Shown here piece by piece: positions 45,506 to 55,599 of a stretch of DNA of 64,000 nt. The stretch lies in NCBI RefSeq assembly GCF_032062135.1, contig NC_092859.1, positions 23,694,943 to 23,758,942 of the forward strand, read 5' to 3'. A model generated the notes under the pieces. The model saw only the letters and a list, made by a program, of their open reading frames with translations, was not told the DNA's origin and made no database searches. Positions within the stretch are counted from its first letter, which is position 1; each line of letters opens with the position of its first letter. Position numbers and translations under genes: made by a program. This DNA comes from Pyxicephalus adspersus (taxonomy: Eukaryota; Chordata; Amphibia; Anura; Pyxicephalidae).

Positions 45506-45547
45506 CATCCTTCACACATTTCGCCAATAGGCATCATCAGAAGGACA
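45506..45547 (-). ncRNA. Hammerhead-ribozyme-like motif, left arm
   Basis: On the minus strand the order is TGTCCTT, CTGATGA, TGCCTATTGGC, GAAA, TGTG, TG, AAGGATG. Stem I is again perfect over five pairs, and stem II is better kept here (GCC paired to GGC around TATT). The cleavage-position base is G, which hammerheads do not cut, so this copy is probably inactive. Confidence 0.5.
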
Positions 45548-45930
45548 TTCAATTATGAAAATTGCAACATTCTTTTTACTGTATATTTTTTGAAACTTCA
45601 ATAGTGACTGCAAAACTTGGTCCAAAACCATCCCAAGTTTATCATCTAAGTGAAAGTTGATTAAACTTATTCATTCACAGGGAATACACATAGGAGCAAT
45701 CAGTGAAGAAGAGAAAAGGTTACAAGAAAGGCTGCTAATTGGTGTATGTCAATCAGTGAGATCCTCACCTGTCAATGAATAAGTATGGTATATTTACGTT
45801 TCAATGGTGCTCACTCATAAAGGGGTGAAATAAAAGTTCACTTGGATCATAAACTTGGGGTGGTTTTGGACCAGGTATTACGGTCACTATTAAAGTTACA
45901 CAGTAAAAAGATGCAATTTTCATGATTGAA

Positions 45931-45972
45931 TGTCCTTCTGATGAAGCCTGTGTGCGAAAGGCGTCAAGGATG
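45931..45972 (+). ncRNA. Hammerhead-ribozyme-like motif, right arm
   Basis: The order is TGTCCTT, CTGATGA, an 11-base arm (AGCCTGTGTGC), GAAA, GGCG, TC, AAGGATG. TCCTT before the core and AAGGA after the cleavage position pair perfectly as stem I. CTGATGA and GAAA are the two invariant cores. Stem II is worn (only GC/GC obvious), with one extra base after CTGATGA, and the tiny stem III has a G-G mismatch. A predicted cleavage would follow C45965. Activity is doubtful for this copy. Confidence 0.5.
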
Positions 45973-46169
45973 AAAAGAAGTAGAAGTTGATGCATAGTAA
46001 ATATGAATTGATATAATTGTGTTTTAGATAACGAGTGATTGTACAACCTACTCAATTTTTATTTATTATGAATTTAAGGAAATATTGTCATTTTATAACA
46101 CAATTTTAGTTATTGTGTTAAGGTACCTAGAAAATACCAACTAGAAATGTAAAGAAAGATTTTTGAAAA

Positions 46170-49100
46170 TTACAAGTAGCCAACCAGAAGCCTGTGGTGA
46201 ATACAGTAACATCTGGCTGCAATGGGAGAGTTAAATACATCCTCCAGTTTAGTAAACACAGGACACTTCGGGTTACAAGATTTTTCTTTAATGTTTGGTT
46301 CAAGGTATTTCCAAATTAAGGCTCAAGATCCAAACTGCACAAGGGACAAATGACACAGAAATACCAACCCAGGCGTCACAAACACCTCCACAATTCCAAT
46401 GCAAAATTGCAGTTTTATGGGCTGAACAAAGAAAAAAAAAGATAAAACAAGAACAAACATTTGAGTCCCTGAAAAGAGGATTGAAAGGATGACAATCATA
46501 CAACAAAGATCCACAGATGGGTGTTTATCACACGATGTAAAAAGAAAAAGGAACGCGACTGAGATTCATTATGACAACTTGTACCTGGATTATTGCTATT
46601 ACACATTGTGATGGATGGGAAAACGTAACACAAAACTTGGTGTCTCTGCATCAGTGACAGAGGTGTCCAATTCTGTTCTGGATCAGTGTATTGTACAAGG
46701 CACTTGGTTTCATTTTTCTGCTCTACCTGCAAAGATCCGGCTAGTAAAGCACTTTGCTTCTAAGCTGAACTCCAGGTAGATATAAAGATTTGGAATAATG
46801 CAGCTCTGTATTTACACATTGGCACAATGCAAGCAATGGAAGTACCTACATGTGCAGAACAATCAGCCAATCAGTTGTGCTCATCATTCTGCTGCTTCTT
46901 CTATTACTAACCAATCACAGAACAGGGGAGGGGCAAGACCTGCAAGTTTTACAGAACTGAAGCAGAGAGAAAATAGGTCTCCCGTCCTGCCAGAAGGAGC
47001 TGTGTAAATCTGGATGGACAGGAATACAAATCTTTGGCAGGGAAATTATCTCCCTTATATGCATTTCATCTGTGCTTAGTGGTTTGCCTGGAATTTTAGA
47101 TCATTATGAATATATCTATTTTTCTTCATTACTTAAATTACACATCTATATTGTATATACTTTTGACGGTCAGTCACGCTAATTCTATTCATCCTGCTGC
47201 AAATTAATGTCTCCTGTCTACACAGCCCAATGGGGAGCTGTTAGAGGATAGAAGATAAAAAATATATATTACATAGAATATTTCATCCCCAAAGTGAGCC
47301 CGTGTTCCAGGGCCATGTGCATTGTAAGCAGTCATTGATCTATAGACCAGCAGTTACAGATTTATTACCATGGAGATTTGTGAATGGAACTTTGTGTTGT
47401 ATATATATATTATATTTTTCATCATGATTAGATAATAGTGTCCCTTTGAGGAGGAATTCAGATTCTAGTTTCCTGTTTCCAGTTAGTGTTAAATTGGGTC
47501 TTTAGCACTATCACATATACAATGAACACAAGCATTCGCCTTCAGTCTCCCTTCACTGATTGCACTCCTTATACACTGGGCACTTGTGATTGGTTTATTT
47601 CTTTTTCAATAATAGAATCACAAGGAAATTTCTGTCTGAAACAATTTGCCAAAACGTAATTATAGTGGGGAAATGAGCACTGATTCCATGAAGATCCCCT
47701 TTCATGATAAGACGTCTGCAGAGAAGAGTATAAGAGTCTTTTATCTTAACGTAGGTCAGAATCTCTTTATATCAAAGTCATCATTAGCTCACTATAACAT
47801 GAAAACCATGCACCATTCATTTTACAGCCACAGATCTGCAGGACTGATGGTAAGTCAATGTTCCTCAGCAACATGCTAACCAACACCAAATGACAACATA
47901 CAAATTCCAGCAAGCCCCACAAAACATCTAAAAGTGGACCTGTCCTGCTAGAAATACCGGGGCCCATTCTTCATCTCCTTCTGAAGGTGCCAGTCATGAA
48001 CCTATTCTGCCTGATCCTGATTTAATACCATCAGTCAACAACTTGACTCAATCCAAACTGAGCATATGATGAAAAAACTTCAAACCGCATACATCGCCAT
48101 TAAAACCACAGAACTGTAAAAAGCGAGCTTGGTCCCCGAATTTACCTCCTTATTGGCTACCGAGGAAGTCAATCACATATAGGGCATCAGGAAGTAAAGA
48201 CACAAAACAAGCTATTGGCAAACCTTAAACAGTATTTGAGGCTTTAAAGCTTTGCTTCAGAAGTTACAACCAAGCTGCCCAAAGCCTTACATTTGAAGAA
48301 GCTTGTTGGATGTAAAGCCAAGGTAAAAGGCCAAAAGGGGCAACAGGGAGCTTTAAAAGTGAGTTGAATCCAGATCAGCCTTTACATAAAAAATTAAGAT
48401 TTGCATATAACTACAGCTGGCTCTGGATCCAATGATCACATTGATGTGGCCATTTCACAAAAGGTCACCTCTGCCCTTTTCTCACCTTTTTTCAGAATTT
48501 TGGGGGGGATTATTGAATGCAATAGGTTTGATTTAAATGTGCAAAACAAAATGAATTTCTGTGACACTGTTACCTTTCCCAACCCTCAATAGCATCCATG
48601 ATATAATGGTGGGCATTAGGAGTGTGCCCTTGTAGACTTTTCCCTTATTTTAGAAGCCCAGTGAAGTTGGCGATACAATTTGCAGTCCAATTTCTTTTCC
48701 AACAAATCCAGCTTAACACAATTAACTATAAAGAATATTCAGAGCAAGGATTATCCTTTCAACCAAAGATATAAATTGATTAAAATGAAGATTTCAGTTG
48801 CTACCACCTTCTAAAATCAACAAGGCTCTCCGTTTTGGTTATGTATTGCTGTGATTGGTATGATTTGATTTTTTGTCCTTTAAACTTAAAACAAACTGAA
48901 ACTAAAATGAACACAGATTTTAGCTCTTGGGAATTGAAGAGATTTTCAATGAGTACCAACTCTGTTCATGTAATGCTGTAAAAAGAGTTCAAGTGCCAAA
49001 TCGCAGAATGGTGCCCAATGCAGACCAGGCACAGGGCACCCTGCCACCCGAGAGATGCTACAGGTTCCAGCATGCCCAACAAGCATTTAGAAAGGCATGC

Positions 49101-49400
49101 TTTGACTTGTAGTTCCTCAACATGGCTCTCTTCCTGCTCTAACCCTACATGTTCAAATTTTATGCTGCTACGTTGACGCTCTGGATAAAGGATGACGCAC
49201 AGGCTTGAGGCTCCTCATATGGCCAGAATGATCTTAGCTACCTTTTTCCAAGAGCTTCTGTACAACATTTTCATAGTGAGTTTCTCCAAACACAACATTC
49301 AGATTTCACAGGGAACAAGATGATAAGCACAAAAATAAAATTTAATCTTAAACCCAAGAAGTCCAGCTTGCTAGTTCTTCCCAGTCCCCCCTTTAATGCT
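46170..49400. other. Intergenic between BORCS5 and DUSP16, no gene seen
   Basis: Short ORFs here lack domains and splice context. A TA tract lies near 47400. The DUSP16 3' UTR must begin at 49405 and extend leftwards; its end is not located. Confidence 0.45.
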
Positions 49401-49405
49401 GGGTC

Positions 49406-50519
49406 TCAAGACACCTCAATGACTTCCATACTGCCGGAGAAGTTAGTCTGGCTCCCTACTTTGCCCAGTTCTTCCCGGGACCTGCTGTCCACCAGGCCTT
49501 CCCCAAATTCCATCTGGCAGCTGCGACGCTTAAACTGCTTTTCAAAGGGGCTTTCCTCGTGCCAGCTCCGCCTAGAGTCCCCACGGGCACAGGGTTTTTG
49601 CCTCCTGCGCACTGCACAAGAGGGGTCTGTGGGCAGCTGTCCACAGCTGTAGGCTGCAAAAGCCCCTGCGCTGTACAATGTGGATGCGGAATAGAAGTGT
49701 GGTGGGGCATCGGAGGTGAAGTACCAGCTGCCGGTAAGTGATGAGGCCTGAGTCGCCAGTATATCAGAATGCCAGTCCTTGAGGCCCAGCGCTGGTTTGG
49801 CCAGGTGCTGCTGGCTGCTAGACAGTCCAAACAGAAAGTTAGTTTTACGATGGTCCTCCATACTACCACTCCGGAAAAGGGGTGCTGCCAAGGAGCGCTG
49901 AGACAGAAAGCTGCTTCGAGATGACGTCTGCTGTGTTTGCCGGTATTTGTCTTCAGTCTGCCGACAACTGGCCGGTGTCTCCGGGACCCTCTTAGCCTCT
50001 TCCCGGTCAGGGCTGGCCTCTGGTGACTGTTCAGAGACCTCCTCAACAGGGGAGAACTGACACATCTTACTGCCTCCCTCCAGGGATGCTGAAGGTTTAC
50101 AGAACTCTTTGCTGTCCTCTGGCGCAGAGGTTAGTGACGCTGTGCCAGACAAGCTGCAATAAGACATCGATTTGATGTCCAGGGAGAAAGAGCGCTTTAT
50201 TTTATTGCTGTCCTCCCTATGCGTTACATGCAGTCCATTAAGGCCTTGTAAGAGTGGAGCCTCCTCAAGACATGTGGCTTGTGGTGGCTCTTCTGAGGTA
50301 GGGTGAGCTTGCTGGGGACTCTGTGGTTGAGGTGCCTCTGTAGTGGCCGGAGCGAGGTGGTTTTCATTAGCACTGCAGCTCAGCTCAAGCTGAAGCTTCA
50401 GTTTGCAGACGGCAGCAGGCGCCTGATCACCCTGAGTTTTTATCTTTTTTTCAAAGTCCAGGAGCTGGCCCAGGAAATTGAAGTTTGGCGAGATGGTCGG
50501 ACGTTTCTCTTTGACAAAC
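49406..50519 (-). CDS. DUSP16: DUSP16 coding exon 6 (domain end and regulatory tail)
   Basis: The acceptor gttttttacag precedes GTTTGTC. The exon encodes FVKEKRPTISPNFNFLGQLL and then about 350 residues of Ser/Pro-rich tail, with DSNKIKRSFSLDIKSMSY, FSPVEEVSEQSPEASPD and TNFLFGLSSSQQHLAKPA. In the human enzyme this tail carries the nuclear export/import signals and an ERK-phosphorylated site. The stop TGA is at 49406-49408. Confidence 0.95.
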
Positions 50520-53500
50520 CTGTAAAAAACGAAAAAAAAGTCCCGGTCAAAAAAGGAAGTTTACATACAGCTTTAAAATTGCAAAGATGACCTTTATGTG
50601 AAACTTCACAATTAACTTTTTGGTACCTTGGTCTGTCAAATATACTGCCAGACAAACTCATCTATACGTGATATAATTTAAATATTAGTTTTTTAAGAGA
50701 ACCATAAAGTGAAGGTAGCAGAGAGGAAGTTTACCTGTAGGCTTCATCCAGGCTCATGTCCATCCGCTTCATGATGTACGCTATAGCGATGGTGGCCGAG
50801 CGAGATATTCCAGCCAAACAATGGACCAAGACACGGCCATTAGAGGCTTTGGCCTTTTCTGTGGGGAACAAAAATCAAATATCAGTTATCAATCTCTCCA
50901 GAATTACAGAATATCTACAACAACCCTGGACCCTAGGTGTACCAGAAATGTCCCAGGAGCACTAATAGTTGTATGTATGTTCTTTTTATGTGTGCAGATT
51001 AAAGAATGGCAGAAGCACCAGAGATGAGTATTACTGCACTGATTTTGGAAGGGACAAATATAGTAAATCCTTTATATATTGCTGTAATTTGGATCAATTT
51101 TCTAAGTTACTGAAGAGGGTTCTGTTTAAAGGTGAGCAACAGAAAATGTATGGACTGGTGAGGGGGTTATGCGGGACCCAAATGAAGAAACCTCCCGAAG
51201 GATCGACGGATCTGCGGAAATTAAAGGTGTGTTTTTTTGAGTTTAGTTCCGCTTTAAAGCCTGCAGGTTTCGGACTGACACACAAAGGTATTTAAAAAAA
51301 AAGTCCCTCCAACCCCATAGGTGCTGGTCATCTACACGTAGAACTTTGAAAAAGGCTGCATTATCACAAAGCTGAGATCAGCAGCCTTTGTTGTAACTGC
51401 TTTATATGGGCACCCTAAGGGAGACCATTTAGAATTCATAAAACCGAGACTATATCCAAAATTCACGCTCCCAGTAAAGTCCTCAAGCTTTTTTCTCCAC
51501 ATATTTACATCGTCGTGGGGGAGAACCCTGAGCTGCTTTACGGATATCACAGAAATCTGTGCACAGTCAAGCTGTGTCTAATTTTCAGGCCATAGATATA
51601 AAGTCTGGTCACAGATGGAAGAACTAAAATAAAGCCAGCAGATTGAGTAGCATTTGCCACTGGGTGTATACAGAGCAATAGGCTGAAGACATTTAAAAAG
51701 TGGAAAATCCCTTCATATGAAAGGGGAACAAATATTAGCTACTAGTCTGTGACAGATAAAACACAATAGGAAAATCCCATATTATATCACCCACTAAGCC
51801 TGTCACTGAACCAAAGGACTTTTCACTCTACTTCACAAATAATATTATTATACAATTATATAGCTCTGACATATGCCACAGTGCTGTGCAGAGAACATTG
51901 AGCCAGTTATATCAGTCTCTGCACCAGAGGAGCTTATACTCTAATGTGCCCATGACAATCCCACATATTAGGACTGGTTATATGTTTTTATATTCTAGGA
52001 GGACACAGAAACACCCAAAAGAATCCCATAAAATGAGGAGAACATAAAAACCTAATTCAGACAAATGGCTGATCTGAATACAGGACATGGCGGAGGAAGG
52101 CTAGATAGAGCTGATTGCAAGCTACATAGATTCAGCATGTGTTGTACACAAAGCTGGTCATCAGGACACAGGAGAGAACATTTCTTGAACCTCTATGTGG
52201 AACCCACTCCCCTCTCACCTATAAAATCCACAGACTTGTCCAGCCAGGGGAGGATCTTCTCGCAGAAACTGTCATTAACAGGAACCCGCAGGAAGTGGGA
52301 GTCACAGATGAAGTCAGGTTTGGGGCAGGTGTTGCTTGCGTTCAGCACAAAGGCAATCTCATTCTGCTGCATTAGTTCCTGGAGAAGAAAAATGGCAATA
52401 AAGTGAGAGAGAACAGGATGCACTGTATATGAGTTAGAAGGTGACACCATCACACCACTTCAGAAATTATGAATATTAAATTTGTCTCTGCATGGACTTA
52501 CTGCTGGATGGCCAGGAATTAAATCATCAGGCACGCATGGTTATAGAGGAAATAGTTTTCTATGCATTCTTTACTTCCTAGAAGCCTCCCCTCCACTGGT
52601 AACACAGACCCCTTTAATAAAAGTAATCCGGACTTGGTAGCCTGGAGATCCATTAGAGGCAACAGTTCTTACGCCTCCCTCTCTTACCCTAAAGGGGACC
52701 TTCCATTCCACTTACAATGCCTGAGTCCCTCCCCAAATTACCTACTCTTGGGAGCTAGGGAAAAAAATAAGAAATATACCCCCCATCTTTTGCACTCTGT
52801 CTTTCTGGGCACAGAAGGTGAAATTTGGCACTGCATTCTATTGCAAGAGCATCCTGGAAGGAAATAATCCATTACTAGGCTCTGGTGGCTGAAGAATGGG
52901 GTAAGTGAGCAAACTTCTAACTTTTTCCCTTTCAGGTACATTTTTCACCTTGATAATTTAGAAAGGGGATCAGAAAGTGTAAGTGAAGCTTTTAATTTAG
53001 TAAAAGGTCTGCTATAAGCTTTTAGGGTTTTTATTACCCTACCCAGCGCCATCACCTGTCAGTTTGTTTTTGGCATTTGTGTCCCAACAAGGTAATTTTC
53101 CCAATTCCCCTTCATTCCTGGTGACAGCTCTAAAAATTTAGATTTCCTATCCCTTTCTGTCACAGCAAGAACAGTGTGAATCAGCCTAGCAACTGGAATA
53201 AAAATTGACCTATTTAAAACAAAAAATAAAATGAATGGTAACATTTTAAGTAATGGTGTCTCTCCATCGGGTGGACAGTGTGCAGCAGTTGAGTTGGCCT
53301 CACCTTGTTAAGGACGTCTCTCTGGCAGCCCAGGTAGAGGTGAGGGAGAATCCGAGTAGGGCCGGCACTGGAGACGGGAAGACACGGCTGAGAGATGCAG
53401 GTGGGGACGATGGAGGCCTTCCCTTCACACAGTCCAGGGTAGCAGGAGGAAAACTCACAAAATCCACCTGGTAATGGGAGGACAGAACATTAACATAGAT

Positions 53501-55313
53501 GATGACAGATGGCTTGTGATGACAGGGGGCACCCCAGGGTTATGACCGGAAGGGAAGTCGCTAATTTTGGGGATCCTAAATCAAACTTTTAGGGTGCTTT
53601 TGTAGACTCGAGGAGTACATGTTGGGTTATCATATGCAGATAGGATTGATGTCGTCCTCTGGTGTTGCCCAGACTCTAGATGCAGCGTTAGATGTAGCTC
53701 TGTCAAGGAGGCTGCATGTGAGCACCTTTCCTGGAACTGCCCCACTTCCAGAAGTAATGGCTGCTTGAAAGGTCCTCTTTAACCCTATGGTTTTACTTCT
53801 CACAGTCAAGATTTTATCACCCCACATGGAAGGTTTGGCTCTGTTGTACAGAAATGTGACCAGGCACCTCACCTGATAGTAGGTGGACACAGCTAAAGAG
53901 CCTCTCCAGCTTGCGAAGCAGCACTGTCAGGAAACAGTCGGAGGGCAGAGAGGAAACGTCTGACGAGCTCTGATCGTACACCACCACCTGCTGGGCCTGG
54001 CACTCCAGCTCCACCTGTAACGCACAATGGACACTTTCATTTTTAACAGCTACTACAATATTTATCATCTGCAGGTACACACAACTCTAACATAACAAGT
54101 GGGCTCCGGCTCCATTTCTGTGCCGGCAGGACTCATCCTAAGGCTAGGCACACACGTGTAATTGTTCTTGTCCGATAATCAGCTCAGGGCCGATATTGGA
54201 CGAGAATCTTGTGTACAGCGCTCACTGTCCATTGTCCAAACGACCGTTCTGGAGGATACACAGACGATAAACGATCGTAATGCAAGTGAAGGGGAGAGAG
54301 CGCAGCCAGGTACTGCACCGTCCTTCTCCCCCTCTCCTCCATAGAGCAGAACAGTGCTGTATGTACAGCATTTGTTCATGCATCGTCAAGTCATTAGTCG
54401 TTGGAAAGTATCGTGAAAGATCCATTCCAGCGACAATTATTGCATGTGTGTATATAGCCTAGAGATGGAATTCATACACTTCCTCCTTAACTTGTATTGC
54501 TTCCCGTTCACTTCCAGTTGTATCCCTGAGAAAAATCTCCTCAAGGGATACAGCAAAAACCTTTAGTTTAACCTGTGGCTTTATAGCCTATCTTCGTTCT
54601 GTCACAAAGGATTGTCAACACAGCCATACTAACTGAGGAACAATTCACAACCATTATTTGGCTGCAGAAAGTCGGCTGAGCTGAGAACTCTGGAGGCATT
54701 TCTAATCGCTGGGATTTCAAACACCAACCATCAGAGTAACAAAAGTAGCTTATGTATACTAGTGTCAAAAAAATATCCAAACCTAACAACAAAAACCTAA
54801 TTTTCTGCTGCTTACTGACTCTCGGATGTGGTGCTTTTTTAACCTGAAAAAGAAAATTTTCTGCAAGTACAGAAAATTCTATATATGTACAGTGCAATGA
54901 ATGAGCCTTGGCACCTCAGCACAGGAAATGTATTACTGATCCCCAGGTACATTTTTTTATATTTAGATACACTTTACAGGAAAGCATTAGTGTACTGTTG
55001 CAACTAATAAGTTTCTGGCTGTCACTTTACATGTTAGAAAAATGGTGATGTACCCCCCCCCCAGGCCCTCTGTATTGCTCACCTTTTGCTTGGCGGAGTG
55101 ATGGATCAGTTCGGCCACCTGCACCTTATCTTGCTGCAGCCGCCTCTTCATCAGCTTGGAGCAGTTAATGTTAATGGCATCCAGGATATGGGAGGTGTTA
55201 TATTCCACAAAGGGGCGACTGTCTATCAAAAGCACCTTCTCCGTTCCTCCTTCCATCCATGCCACCAGCTTGTCGGCACTCACCGGCCGGCATCGAGAAC
55301 CCTCTGTGGCCAT
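49406..55313 (-). CDS. DUSP16: Dual specificity phosphatase 16 (MKP-7), whole coding region (6 exons)
   Basis: Joining 55083-55313, 53873-54014, 53304-53467, 52219-52378, 50735-50858 and 49406-50519 on the minus strand gives 1935 bases and 644 residues (human 665). All borders are GT-AG and phases agree. Residues 1 to about 135 form the rhodanese/CH2 domain, with the basic MAPK-docking segment LMKRRLQQDKV. The phosphatase domain (about 150-290) has the P-loop HCLAGISRS with catalytic Cys at about 246. The long tail ends in SWHEESPFEKQFKRRS and GSMEVIEVS, near-identical to human. The enzyme removes phosphate from Thr and Tyr of JNK and p38, and shuttles between nucleus and cytoplasm. A human Cys next to the P-loop (NGCVLVHC) is Arg here (NGRVLVHC), outside the catalytic set. 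The gene is convergent with BORCS5. Confidence 0.96.
50735..50858 (-). CDS. DUSP16: DUSP16 coding exon 5 (catalytic P-loop)
   Basis: The acceptor ttccccacag precedes AAAAGGCC. The exon encodes EKAKASNGRVLVHCLAGISR and SATIAIAYIMKRMDMSLDEA. The nucleophile Cys and the phosphate-binding Arg are both present. The donor is gtaaac after CTACAG. Confidence 0.95.
51100..51262. mobile_element. T2-like MITE right part in DUSP16 intron 4
   Basis: The right end gagtttagttccgctttaaa matches the inverted T2-like terminus. Upstream, ggatcgacggatctgcgg parallels 29330-29370. Confidence 0.45.
52219..52378 (-). CDS. DUSP16: DUSP16 coding exon 4
   Basis: The acceptor ttcttctccag precedes GAACTAATG. The exon encodes ELMQQNEIAFVLNASNTCPK through ILPWLDKSVDFI and one base. 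It includes the general-acid loop region (VPVNDSFCEKI). The donor is gtgaga. Confidence 0.95.
53304..53467 (-). CDS. DUSP16: DUSP16 coding exon 3
   Basis: The acceptor ccattaccag precedes GTGGATTTT. The exon encodes GFCEFSSCYPGLCEGKASIV, then the linker and GPTRILPHLYLGCQRDVLNK, the entry to the phosphatase domain. No long ORF marks it because stops lie close by in the introns. The donor is gtgagg in phase 0. Confidence 0.92.
53873..54014 (-). CDS. DUSP16: DUSP16 coding exon 2
   Basis: The acceptor gcgttacag precedes GTGGAGCTG. The exon encodes VELECQAQQVVVYDQSSSDV through VHLLS and one base, the second half of the rhodanese domain. The donor is gtgagg. Confidence 0.93.
54139..54462. mobile_element. 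TACACACGTG-type MITE in DUSP16 intron 1
   Basis: The left taaggctaggcacacacgtg and the inverted right tctaggctatatacacacat form the terminal repeat. The interior aagtgaaggggagagagcgc and catagagcagaacagtgctg matches the copies at 7997-8287 and 59512-59848. Confidence 0.65.
55083..55313 (-). CDS. DUSP16: DUSP16 coding exon 1
   Basis: The start is chosen at 55313 because gccaccATGG is an ideal Kozak context and MATEGSRC is followed by the conserved LLIDSRPFVEYNTSHILDA. An in-frame upstream ATG at 55442 would add 43 residues with no family match. The donor is gtgagc after HHSAKQK. Confidence 0.93.
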
Positions 55314-55573
55314 GGTGGCACCTCTACCCTCAAATGTGGGAGGGAGAAGCGAGCAGGGCTTCCTAAATCTGTACCCAGCACATGCTGCGTCCTTTGGCGT
55401 CAGGGCATCCTGTGAGCCAGGAATGGGCGACGCTACTGGCACTGTGATGAGGAACAGGGAGCTCTTCTACTGGACGGACTTCTAAAGTAAAAACTTTTCT
55501 CCGTGTGCGACTATGACATCATAGGAGTGCCGGTCCTGGAGCTTGGGGTTCTCCCCGGGATGTCGGGACGATA
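55314..55573 (-). promoter_or_regulatory. DUSP16: Putative DUSP16 5' UTR part of first coding exon
   Basis: The pyrimidine run and acceptor cccccccag end at 55574, followed by 260 bases of leader before the ATG. A further untranslated exon and the promoter should lie to the right, possibly outside the window. No CpG-rich promoter was found up to 64000. Confidence 0.4.
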
Positions 55574-55599
55574 CTGGGGGGGAAACACAGAGAGAAGAA

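Larger units (their letters stand above)
45305..46165. repeat. Large inverted repeat with hammerhead-like motifs
   Basis: Left arm about 45305-45665 and right arm about 45825-46165 are inverted copies. Matched words include tctttctttacatttcta, aggtaccttaacacaataac, aaaacacaattatatcaatt and catatttacta. The spacer is about 160 bases, and itself starts and ends with a short inverted pair (cttattcattcacagg / cctgtcaatgaataag). The left arm also has a partial direct duplication at 45236-45300 versus 45389-45455. No protein is encoded. Each arm contains a hammerhead-like motif. Tandem and inverted terminal repeats bearing hammerheads are known for Penelope-like retroelements; that link is inference. 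Confidence 0.75.

Noticed and set aside
49456..50046. 196-codon minus ORF overlapping DUSP16 exon 6
   Set aside because: Alternate-frame shadow of the conserved DUSP16 tail.
54987..55442. Upstream Met at 55442 as the DUSP16 start
   Set aside because: The extra 43 residues do not match the family, while the ATG at 55313 has an ideal Kozak context and aligns with the known N-terminus.
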